From Priapulus caudatus (lineage: Eukaryota > Priapulida > Priapulimorpha > Priapulimorphida > Priapulidae), in contig NW_014577466.1 of assembly GCF_000485595.1 (NCBI RefSeq), positions 235,937-257,403 of the forward strand: a stretch of 21,467 bases of DNA, in the 5' to 3' direction. Shown in pieces: positions 1 to 9,451 of this stretch. The translations under genes were made by a program, and so were the position numbers. Within the stretch, counting starts at the first letter, position 1. The number at the start of each line of letters is the position of its first letter. The notes under the pieces are model-generated. The model worked only from the letters and a program-made list of their open reading frames with translations, did not search any database and was not told where the DNA came from.

Positions 1-686
1 CATCTTTTTTAGTAACAAACTATGTGCCATTCCTACTATTAAATGAAAAATATTATATAATTAACCATTAGCGAATGTCGAGAACACTCACAGATCAAGA
101 GAAAACACCACAGCACACAATCACTAATGAGATTTTCCTCTGCCCCAACATTATCATCCTGCAAAAGAAAGCAATGCTATTTTATAGGTCCTCCTTGCTT
201 CATGTCATATATACAGTTTAAAGGAAATCAGGCTCTTGCATTTAGGTGCTCTCATTCTTTCTTGTGCGTAGCTTTACCCAAGAGCACTATACACAGTCCA
301 GTGCTCAGATTTTAACAGTCGTCGGTCGTCCGCTAACGACTGGACTTTTCTCTCGGCAAACTACAAATTGCCTTCCGTTGGGTTGTCCGGTGGCCAACCA
401 TCTAAATTAAATTTTTTTTGAAATTTGTAATTTTCAATTTTGCTCATCATTTGATAAAAATTTATATATTGACTTGACACAGTGTTAATGTAAATGGTTA
501 TGAAATAAAATAATTCATGCAACATTTAAATAACTATTATTATACGTCATTGATTCAGCATTCATTTACCACATTATCATATTTTATTCTCGTCATTATA
601 ATGAGTGAAACACCAAAAAAACCTTAAAATTGAGCACTGCAGTCTACGATAACTGCCCATTGTGTTACTGTTACTGCTTAGCGTGC

Positions 687-1881
687 CACATGCACTTGGA
701 ACGCTTCTTCAATAAAAAAAAGGTGTAAATAAACTCGAAATGTAATTACTACTAAAGTCTTAACGTTTCTCTACTCTATGTCGCCTATTATTGCGATAAT
801 TACACGTAACGCAGGTCAAATGCTCACTGCAACACACAGTACACGCGACGCGCCGCCCCTGGCCACACAACACATGAATAGATTAGCAGGCTAGCAAAGT
901 GTGATCGCCAAATTTGCTCGACGCTCGCTTCATTTCCACCGGACTGACAAAAACAGAAACAGCAACAAAGCTAGCCCTCCATTTTCGTTAATCTATCTGC
1001 TAGCTAAATGTTCACTTGTTCGAATTTATAAACTCGTGTCTTTTGCTCCTTACCTACTCCTGCCCAGCAGATATCTCGTAAACTACTACAGAGAATGTTC
1101 TCTCCGTGAAAAATGATAGCAGCCATGTAAGAGACGAGATGTCTGTTTAGTACACGAGTCAAATGGCGGCGCATTCATGCCAGGATGAGCTGCTGCCTGC
1201 TCCGCAGCCTCCGTTTCAGAGGCCCGCCAAACCAAGCATAATGCGTCGGGCATGACGTCACACACACACGCAGTGATCGAACGAAAGTAGCGGCCGTTAG
1301 GGATTTGGCGGATGCATTACGTCCTCTTTACATTTTCCGGAGAACATTTCCTGCAAGCGATTTCACGAGAATAGTCTCTGGCTTTGGAGTAGGTAAGGAC
1401 AAAGGAACAGAGTTATAATTCGAACAAGTAAACATTTAGCCTTACACAGTAGATTACCAAGATGGAAGCTGTGGATGTGCTATTCGTGCATGTTAAGGTG
1501 TGAAATTGAAACGAGCGTCGACGCGAATTTTGCGATCACACTTTCCTACCGTGCCTCTCTTATTCCATGGTGGTTGTGACAGGCAGGCCGTAACCGGACC
1601 AGCGCTGGGTGTACTGTAACGTCAATATACGTCAATTACGTTCAATATATATAATACGTCCGAGTATCCAACCCTAGCAATACCGTTCTTTAGCTAAGGG
1701 CGGCGTGCGGTTTCTGTATCTAGTGTGTTGCCAGATGCAGTCATTGACGCGGCATTTACGGCGTAGATTATCGGCCAATAATAGGTGACATAGCAGTAGA
1801 GAAACACTAAAGACTGCTAGTAAATACATTTCGTGTTTAACTTTACTTTTTTTTATTGAGCGGACGTTCAAGCTGCCTGTG
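687..1881. mobile_element. Long fold-back (MITE-like) element, copy in A1
   Basis: This is the A1 counterpart of the better preserved element at 5261-6398. The ends are inverted: the left begins CACATGCACTTGGAACG and the right ends in the complement of CACAGGCAGCTTGAACG. Inner arms also pair, for example GTGTGATCGCCAAATTTGC near 900 with GCGAATTTTGCGATCACAC near 1525. The right side is followed by GTTAGGTG (1882-1889); the left flank reads GCTTAGCGTGC, an imperfect match to that target duplication. There is no transposase. The ORF at 901-1116 is arm sequence and is not taken as a gene. Confidence 0.75.
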
Positions 1882-3303
1882 GTTAGGTGGGCACGGGCCG
1901 GGGGCGCCGCCCGGAGGCGGCGGATGACAAATGGATAAAAGAGAGTTCAGACCCAGACTATTAGTATTAATATGTATCTATGAACTGGACGATGCCGAGT
2001 TAACGTTGACCACTATGTATGTGTTATAACCTCTAACATCAGATCTTTAAAGTTCAAGGAACTATATCATATGATATCGTAAGATGCAAGAGACAAAGTT
2101 GATCAAATAGACAGACCAACGGCAACACTGCAGATCGCAGACAAAAAAAAGCCCCAGATTATATTATTACCATTGTATATAACTAGGTATAGATTCATTA
2201 TCGATGCCTGGCAAAGTGTCCATGAAACTAGTGCACTGCAATTACCACTATATAACTATTTGGTGTCAAGGATAAGATAATTATAGGTTAGGGTTTAGGC
2301 ACAATTGGTTTTATTGAGACCAGATTCTCTAATCCTTTGCGCACTTATTATTACCTTGTAAACACGGAATAAAGCAATCGAGGAATGGAAACTGTCAGTA
2401 GAGTAACAGTGTGAGGTTTATATGAAAAAAACTCTAGCGAAATATCATCGACGGACTGTTCATTAATGCTATGGCAAGTGATGCCTAGCTTCTGAGCTCA
2501 TACTGTAAGTTCTTATGCGTTGTGCATGCTGGCATGTGTCTTTTCTTCAACCCACCCAAAGGTCACTGTGTCGGTTGCTGACCACAAACACGTAAAGATG
2601 TCACGCGCGCATTCACACTGCAGTCAAATTGGCAAATCCCACACGACTCACGGCGCGCACATATCAACGATGACGTCAGGGCCTCCCGTGGCAGCAGCCG
2701 CGTGCAGATGCATAGGAAAATCTCCGTTTCGCTCTGATGCCAAAAACTGATTAATAAAATTTCAGCTACACATTATATTATTGTTTTGCCAAATACCAAA
2801 CAGTTATACATCTAATTATGGCGAACTACAGAAAAATGTAACGCACATGCCAGCAGCCTTGGCAGGCAAGGTAGCATGGCTTTGCGCCATCCAGTGGCTT
2901 GTATTGTAACCTCAGGCTCATCATTATTATTAGCTCTTCAAAGTCGAGCGGTCTTCTTTACTGTAACAAACAGAGCCAGTTAATTAGTTTGTGTCTTGAT
3001 GGCGTCACGGGTGAAGCTGTTAAGCAGTTGAACTTGTGATACACAAGTTTGTTGCCCGCTGCCCAAGTTAATTTAGTGTGCTCACAGGCAAACATATCGA
3101 AACGAGTGGACGTATTAATTATGTTGTAAAGAAGTATTTGAAAGCGAGTGATTGTAAACGCGAGTATTTGTAATGCAACAAAATTCCAATAATCAATTGC
3201 CAGGCTATGATTCTGGTTGAAGAGTCAGCTGAAAACATACGCCGCATCAATTGTCTACATTGACATTTAATCTATAAAACAAGGCAGTGCGAACGCATAA
3301 TAT

Positions 3304-3419
3304 ATGGCCTTCATCAGCATGCTACAAGAACTACATTATAAAAGGCCATGGCACTGCTCATGCTGTTCGATGAAACAGCAAATAATGTATTAATCACACA
3401 ACAATGTCGAGTCGACGAG
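3304..3419 (+). pseudogene. Truncated, frameshifted 5' fragment of MTERF3
   Basis: The bases match the first ~36 codons of the intact MTERF3 exon starting at 7799, including the start codon and the stretch reading TTAATCACACAACAATGTCG. An extra T after the second codon shifts the frame at once, and further small indels follow. The copy stops abruptly at a TGGGT shared with the R2 repeat, so no mTERF motifs are present. It cannot encode the protein. It is a by-product of the A1 duplication, or of an assembly join, rather than an independently decayed paralogue. Confidence 0.8.
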
Positions 3420-3971
3420 TGGGTTTAGTGTGTAATAGTTTAGCACGTCAACGCAAATTGTTTAAAGCGGGGATAACGGTGTGGATTTGAAAACTCGGTT
3501 TGTAAACTCGGCTGGTGTGCGGCGGCCTTTATGTTGTTAATGTCTAAATTGTGTTATGCGGTGAATGTATGATTTGTTTTATATACGGCAACTGCTTAGT
3601 TTTCTTTTCGTTTTAACACCTGTAACTGTTTCACTTGATGGTGAAAGATTTCGGCTATACCCTGCTAGGGCTGCACAGGAGACAGATCTTTCCGTTAAAA
3701 ATGTTTGGGGTAAAATGTAATAGTTTCTTCTCATTCTGAGAAACCATGCTGGCATTAATGCCTAGTAAATTGCTTCTATTGGAACTTTTGGCGCAACCAT
3801 AAGTAGATACACGAGTATGTGTTTAGTAGCTATATATGGACGCAATTATCGTTGCAATGCCACGCCGGGCGGCGACGTCACACAAAACCTCAGGGTTCAT
3901 TTCATGTAGTGTTATAAGCGGGTTTCTGACGTCACCCCTGCCGGCATGACAGAGATAACAAACGGTAGTAG

Positions 3972-4007
3972 CACAGACTAACGGATGCCGGTATCCGTTA
4001 GTCTGTG
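3972..4007. repeat. Perfect 15-bp inverted repeat, 6-base loop
   Basis: CACAGACTAACGGAT (3972-3986) is followed by GCCGGT and then ATCCGTTAGTCTGTG (3993-4007), an exact reverse complement. The direct motif GGTAGTAG lies just outside both arms. The hairpin is absent from the matching position of R2b. It is not a terminator or gene signal that I can support. Confidence 0.85.
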
Positions 4008-4021
4008 GTAGTAGCGGCAGA

Positions 4022-4072
4022 GCATATAAATCAACGAAAAGTCGAAGTGACTGTGCTCGTTGATTTATATGC
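4022..4072. repeat. Perfect 16-bp inverted repeat, 19-base loop
   Basis: GCATATAAATCAACGA (4022-4037) is the exact reverse complement of TCGTTGATTTATATGC (4057-4072). The right arm is part of the normal R2 sequence (the related GCTCGTTGAAATTTATATGC occurs in R2b near 15282-15302); the left arm is not found there. It therefore looks like an inverted copy of the neighbouring sequence. Confidence 0.85.
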
Positions 4073-4278
4073 ACGTTATCTACCATAGTCAAGCAGTGTT
4101 CCAAACTCCACGACAGATGGCGCTCTCGCTCATGGGCTCACTCAATCTTTGCTATCTCTATCCTGAGTGTACGAGTGTGAACTGCATGTAGTTTGGAAGT
4201 GTTCCATTATTCTTACTGAGACGTAATTTCAATGGTGTTATTGTACTTTTAACACTCTTACAGTAAGTAATAATGCCC

Positions 4279-4335
4279 AGGAATACGGCTAGTATATTAT
4301 ATACTATTACTAGTAGTAGTACTAGTCATATTCCT
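4279..4335. repeat. Imperfect hairpin in R2, shared by two copies
   Basis: AGGAATACGGCTAGTA (4279-4294) pairs imperfectly with TACTAGTCATATTCCT (4320-4335) around an AGT-rich centre. A similar arrangement appears in R2b at about 15518-15576. Presence in both copies suggests it is part of the ancestral R2 sequence. Confidence 0.55.
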
Positions 4336-5260
4336 GAGTACGAATTAGGTGCGAAAGCTGGCGATAGTGGCAGCGTTTTACTGTTTGTGTCATTCATTAC
4401 TTAGCTTAGGACCGGAATTCTCTTCCTTCCTCTCAGTTAATTGTGAAATAGGCACCGTTTTTACTGCTGTCTGCAGTAGCATTTTGTTAAGTTTATTAAC
4501 GTTGACTTTCTGCTTTTTCGTTAGACTCCTAGTCCCTTAGATGATGAGATAGCGAATTTGTGTAATAAGTGTTTTCTTATGACTTATGACTATGACTACG
4601 AGTTATGTATGAAGTTTCTGCGAATAACAAACTATGTGCATTCCTACTATTAAAATGAAAAAATATTAATATAATTACCATTAGGAAATGTGAGAACACT
4701 CACAATCAAGAAGAAAAACACCACAGCACACAATCCACTAATGAGATTTTCCTCTGCAACATTATCATCCCTGCAAAATAAATACAATGCTATTTATAGG
4801 TCCTCCTTGTTCATGTCATATATACAGTTTAAAGGATCAGGTCTGGCATTTAGGTGCTCTCATTCTTTCTTGTAGTAGCTTTACCCAAGGCACTATACAC
4901 AGTCCAGTGCTCAATTTTAACAGTCGTCCGGTCGTCCGTAACGACTGGATTTTCTCTCGGGCAACTACAAATTGCTTCCGTGGTTGTCCGGTGGCCCAAC
5001 CTCTAAATTAAATTTTTTTTTGAAATTTGTTAATTTTCAATTTTTGCTCATCTGTGACTTGACACAGTGTTAATGTAAATGTTATGAAATAAATTTCATG
5101 CAACATTTAATTACTATTATTATACGTCATTGATCCCAGCATCATTTACCACATTATCAATATTTTATTCTCGTCATATAATGAGTGAAACACCAAAAAA
5201 ACCTTAAAATTGAGCACTGCAGTCTACGATAACTGCATGTGTTACTGTTACTGTTAGGTG

Positions 5261-6398
5261 CACATGCACTTGGAACGTCTCAATAAAAAAAAAGGTAAAT
5301 AAACTCGAAATGTAATTACTACTAAAGTCTTAACGTTTCTCTACTCTATGTCGCCTATTATTGCCGATAATTACACGTAAACGCAGGTCAAATGCTCACC
5401 TGCAACACACAAGTACACCGCACGCCCGCCCTGTGCACAAACAACATGAATAAGTTAGCAGGTAGGAAAGTGTGATCGCAAAATTTGCTCGACGCTCGCT
5501 TCATTTCACACGACTACAGAACAGAAACACAACAAACAGCCTCCATCTTGGTATCTATCTGTAGCTAAATGTTCACTTGTTCGAATTATAACTCTGTCTT
5601 TTGTCCTTACCTACTCCCGCCAGAGATATCTCGTAAACTACTACAGGAAATGTTCTCTCCGTGAAAATGTAGAGCATGTAATTTGTAAAGAGGACGAGAT
5701 GTCTGTTTATACACGAGTAATGGCGGCGCATTGCATGCCAGGATGAGCTGCTGCCTGCCTCCGAGCCTCCGTTTCGAGGCCCGCCAAACCAAGCATAATG
5801 CGCGCGGGCATGACGTCACACACACACGCAGTGATCGATCGAAAGTAGCGCCGTTAGGGATTTTTGGATGATACGTCCTCTTTACATTTTCACGGAGAAC
5901 ATTTCCTGCAGGATTTCACGAGATATCTCTGGCGGGAGTAGGTAAGGACAAAGGACAGAGTTATAATTCGAACAAGTAAACATTTAGCTACACATAGATA
6001 CCAAGATGGAAGCTGTTGGATGTGTATTCGTGCTGTGAAGGTGTGAAATGAAACGAGCGTCGAGCGAATTTTGCGATCACACTTTCCTACCTGCTCTCTT
6101 ATTCATGGTGTTTGTGCACAGGGCAGGCTAACCCGACCAGGCTGTGTGACTAACGTCAATATACGTCAATAACGTCAATATATATATACGTCCATATTCC
6201 AACCCTAGCAATACCGTTTCTTGGAGCTAAGGGCGGGCGTGCGGTGTACTAGTGTGTTGCAGATGAGCATTTGACCGGCATTTACGGGTAATTATCGGCA
6301 ATAATAGGTGACATAGAGTAGAGAAACACTAAGACTGGTAGTAAATACATTTCGTGTTTATTTACCTTTTTTTTATTGAGACGTTCCAAGTGCCTGTG
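5261..6398. mobile_element. Long fold-back (MITE-like) element with 8-bp target duplication
   Basis: The outer ends are inverted: left CACATGCACTTGGAACGTC, right the complement of CACAGGCACTTGGAACGTC. They are flanked by the identical 8-mer GTTAGGTG at 5253-5260 and 6399-6406. The arms are long, about 5261-5697 and 5875-6398. Many segments pair, for example GTAGGAAAGTGTGATCGC (near 5462) with GCGATCACACTTTCCTAC (near 6074). The right arm carries about 105 extra bases (around 6126-6230). The centre of about 180 bases is CpG-rich and contains a TGACGTCA site. No transposase is present, so it would have to be non-autonomous. The 8-bp duplication fits hAT-like families among others, but the termini are not diagnostic. 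Confidence 0.82.
5811..5818. promoter_or_regulatory. CRE-type palindrome TGACGTCA
   Basis: This is an exact match to the full cAMP-response-element consensus bound by CREB/ATF proteins in animals. It sits in the loop of the fold-back element upstream of MTERF3. The equivalent site in A1 is at 1253-1260. Whether it regulates MTERF3, about 2 kb away, is unknown. Confidence 0.35.
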
Positions 6399-6649
6399 GT
6401 TAGGTGGGGATGACAAATGATAAAAAAGATTCAGACCCAGACTATTAGTATTAATATTATTATGAACTGAGATGCCGAAGTTAACGTGACCACTATGTAT
6501 GTGTTATAACCTCATAAACATCAGTCTTTAAAAGTTCAAGGAACTATATCATATGATATCGAAGATGCAAAGAGACAAAGTTGATCAAATAGACAGACCA
6601 ACGGCAACACTGCAGATCACAGAAAAAAAAGCCCGATTATATTATTACC

Positions 6650-6728
6650 CATTGTTACTGTATTGTTATTGTACTTGTTACTTTGTTACTTTGTTATTGT
6701 ACATTGTTACTGTATTGTTATTGTATAT
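6650..6728. repeat. TTG/TTA-rich short tandem repeat, A2 only
   Basis: A 24-base motif beginning CATTGTTACTGTATTG occurs at 6650-6673 and again at 6702-6725, with further TTGTTACTTTGTTA repeats between. In A1 the corresponding place (near 2170) reads straight from CCATTG to TATATAAC, so the block is collapsed or never expanded there. Confidence 0.75.
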
Positions 6729-7198
6729 AACATGGTTAGATTCATTATCGATGCTGGCAAGTGTCCATGAAACTAGTAGCACTGCCAATACCACTATATA
6801 ACTTATTTGGTTCAAGGATAGATAATATAGGGTTAGGGTTAGGCACATTGGTTTTATTGAGACCCATGTTCTCTATCCTTGGGCCACTTATTTTACCTTG
6901 TAAACACGGAATAAAGCAATCCGAGGATGGAAACTGTCAGTAGAGTAACAGTGTGAGGTTTATAGAAAAACTCTAGCGAAATATCATCGACCGGATGTTC
7001 ATTAATGCTATGGAAGTGATTGCTAGCTTCTGAGCTCATACTGTAAGTTCTTATGCGTTGTGCCATGCTGCTGTGTCTTTTCTTCAACCCACGCAAAGGT
7101 CACTTTCGGTTGTGACCACAACACGGTAAAGAGTCACGCGCCATCACACTGCATCAAATGGCAAATCCCACACGACTCACGGCGACCAATATCAACGA

Positions 7199-7206
7199 TG
7201 ACGTCA
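7199..7206. promoter_or_regulatory. CRE-type palindrome TGACGTCA
   Basis: An exact CRE consensus about 590 bases upstream of the MTERF3 start codon, in a short GC-rich patch. It is conserved in A1 at 2671-2678. It is closer to the gene than the site in the fold-back element, but its function is not shown by sequence alone. Confidence 0.35.
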
Positions 7207-7766
7207 GGGCCTCCCGTGGCAGCAGCCGCGTGCAGATGCATAGGCAAATCTCCGTTTCGTCTTGATGCCAACTGATTTAATAATAATTTCAGCTAACAAT
7301 ATATTATTGTTTGGCAAAACCAAACAGTTTTACATCTAATTATGGCGAACTACAAAAAAATGTAACGCACATGCAGCAGCTTGCAGGCAGGTAGCATGGC
7401 TGCGCCCATCCAGTGCTTGTATTGTAACCTCAGGCTCATATTATTATTAGTCTTCAAAGTCCGAGGGTCTTTTTACTGTAACAGAACAGAGCCAAGTTAA
7501 TTAGTTTGTTCTGATGGGTCACGGTGAAGCTGTTAAGCAGTTGTTTGTGATACACAAGTTTTGTTGCGCTGCAAGTAATTAGTGTGCTCACAGGCAAACA
7601 ATATCGAAACGAGTACCGGTATTAATTATTTGTAAAGAAGTATTTGAAAGCGAGTGATTGTAAAGCGAGTATTTGTAATGAACAATTCAATAATCAATTG
7701 CATGCTATGATTATGAAGAGTCAGTGAAACATACGCCGCATCAATTGTCTACATTGACATTATAAT

Positions 7767-7775
7767 CTATAAAAA
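7767..7775 (+). promoter_or_regulatory. TATA-like sequence before MTERF3 start
   Basis: CTATAAAAA lies about 25-30 bases before the MTERF3 start codon; A1 has CTATAAAAC at the same place. If used as a TATA box, transcription would begin almost at the ATG and leave a very short leader. It may instead be ordinary AT-rich leader sequence. Confidence 0.2.
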
Positions 7776-7798
7776 AGGCAGGTGCGAACGCGATAATA

Positions 7799-9406
7799 AT
7801 GGCCTCATCAGCATGTACAAGAACTAGCATTATAAAAGGCATGGCACTGCTCAATGCTGTCGTGAACAGCAAAAATGTATTAATCACACAACAATGTCGA
7901 GTCGGAGTTGGGTACCTGGCCTCGTGTAACAGAAGAGGATGTCATAAAACCAATACCACTGCTAGTGCTCGTGAAATGAAGCCATCCAGCTCAGATATTT
8001 CCAAAACGCCGATGCGGGAGGACGTTCCCTTTAATGATGGCACTTTGCAGCAGGCATCACTATCGGACAAGGGCGAGAACCTACCGTCTCTTAGGGAGAA
8101 ATCCAATGGTGTAAAATTGGATGTTGGTGAAGTTGATATAGATCTGGACGAACTAGTTGATAGGCTGCCAAAGCAGGAACTGGATCTTTCCGAAATTCGA
8201 CCTGTGCTGAAAACCTCATTTACACTAGCGGCATACGTGAATGAGTCTACATGCCTTCAACATCTAGTGAAAATGGGAGTTGACCTTCACAAGTGTGAAA
8301 AGACTAAGGGTGCAGCAGACCTTCTCGTAGCTTTGGACTTTGAGAAGGACGTGAAGGTGTACATTCAGTTTTTGAGTGATATCGGACTGACCGGAATGGA
8401 GACCGGTGCTTTTATCTCACAAAACCCGTTAATATTAAAAGAAGATCTAGATGACTTACAGGTAACTCTGCATTATGATTGTAATGCTAATGAGCTGTGA
8501 AAAATCTGTGAAAAGTTAAATAAGAAAAATTATTTTAGGTCTAAATAAAACTTGAAGGCATAAATTTTTGTGGTTTAGGAAAGTGCCTTTCATGTCAAAT
8601 GTTCAGCATCTGTGTTTGGATCTTAAAATGTATGGTGGCTATATATATATATATCAGAAGTAGATAATAGGGAAGGAGTGTGACTTCAATAAACAAGGGA
8701 AATTCGTCATTTACTATAGCCTTAGAATACCTACGATTTACTACGTGTAACTCAACCAACTTGAGCTCAAATCGTACACAGTACATTCGCCTAGCATCGT
8801 GCGAAATCGTTTCCTCGTATACACCCGCAATCCGGAGATACAGACTAAAACGTACGACACAATTCTCCATTCTGTTGGCAGCAAACCGAATGTATAACCC
8901 GCCTAACTTGAAACAATAAGCAGTACTAACGACTTTTGCTCACTCTTGTGCCCTCGGCGATGCGGTGTGGCTCGCTGGGAGATTGGAGCTGGAGCTGCTG
9001 CTGATTGCGGTGGGCGTGTGGGGGGTCATACCAGCTGTAAATAGGTCAAAGATTAGCTCGCCGAGTGTTGCGTTGATGTCCAATTTCCCAGCGAGCCACA
9101 CCGCATCGCCGAAGGCACAAGAGTGCGGTAGAGTCGTTAGTAGCTGCCTATTGTTTCAAGTTAGGCGGGTTATACATTCGGTTTGCTGGCAACAGAATGG
9201 AGAATTGTGTCATACGTTTTAGTCTGTATCTCCGTATTGCGGGTGTATACGAGGAAACGATTTTGCACGATGCTAGGCGAATGTACTGTGTACGATTTGA
9301 GCTAAAGTTGGTTGAGTTACGCGTAGTAAATCGTAGGTATTCTAAGGCTAGTAAATGACGAATCACCCTTGTTTATTGAAGTCACACTCCTTTCCTATTA
9401 TCTACT

Positions 9407-9451
<45 letters not shown>

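Larger units (their letters stand above)
13..3424 (+). repeat. Duplicate copy A1 of the MTERF3 upstream region
   Basis: This stretch aligns end to end with 4625-7912, in the same orientation and order. The left boundary is near base 13: shared sequence begins TAACAAACTATGTGC here and at 4625, while the preceding bases differ. The right boundary is inside MTERF3 exon 1, at a short shared TGGGT (3420-3424), after which the sequence becomes the R2 block. The copies differ by many one- or two-base length changes and by three larger ones: about 20 bases near 448-470 missing from A2, a GC-rich ~30-base insert at about 1890-1921 absent from A2, and a TTG-rich ~65-base stretch present only in A2 at 6650-6728. 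No gene is visible apart from the MTERF3 fragment at its right end. It is either a true tandem duplicate or a second haplotype placed in tandem by assembly. Confidence 0.9.
3420..4623. repeat. R2 repeat block, copy a (5'-truncated)
   Basis: It aligns with about 14625-15871 in the same orientation. Its first 73 bases (3420-3492) are identical to the last 73 bases of the window (21395-21467). It lacks the part of R2 that lies at 14130-14620 in copy b. It ends at about 4623, where TTTCTGCGA gives way to the A2 copy. Where copy b has a C20 tract and flanking purine-rich DNA, this copy has two perfect inverted repeats (3972-4007 and 4022-4072). A degenerate hairpin (4279-4294 with 4320-4335) is shared with copy b. 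No convincing protein is encoded; the hydrophobic ORF at 4349-4540 is not preserved in copy b. Its family is not recognised. Confidence 0.8.
4625..7912 (+). repeat. Copy A2: upstream region joined to intact MTERF3
   Basis: This is the partner of A1 (13-3424). Unlike A1 it continues without interruption into the open MTERF3 exon 1. Apart from the fold-back element at 5261-6398 and the short signals listed separately, I see no gene in 4625-7798. Small ORFs here (for example 4690-4875, 6553-6801, 7060-7275) are not kept in frame in A1. Small indels relative to A1 occur throughout, so base-level details of this upstream region should be treated with caution. Confidence 0.85.

Noticed and set aside
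1159-1172. YY1-like ATGGCGGC motif in A1 (also near 5719 in A2)
   Set aside because: Only a partial match to the extended consensus, and it lies within the fold-back element's loop about 2 kb from MTERF3.
2520-2750. ORF with a similar ending in A1 (2520-2750) and A2 (7060-7275)
   Set aside because: Only the last ~25 codons agree in frame; the rest is shifted by indels between copies. There is no recognisable domain, and A2 is the immediate upstream region of MTERF3.
4349-4540. Hydrophobic ORF in R2a resembling a membrane peptide
   Set aside because: The matching R2b sequence has indels that break the frame, and there is no independent coding evidence.
5607-5825. Reverse-strand ORF that could be a divergent first exon
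   Set aside because: It lies across the arm and loop of the fold-back element and is not maintained in A1.
6829-6843. Telomere-like TAGGGTTAGGGTTAGG, and degenerate CTAACCCTAACC at about 18962
   Set aside because: Only about two exact units at each place and no extended array, so neither a telomere nor a convincing interstitial telomeric repeat.
8680-9366. Two similar ORFs on opposite strands in MTERF3 intron 1, looking like a duplicated small gene
   Set aside because: They are the two arms of one inverted repeat; the similarity is at DNA level and the element lies in an intron.
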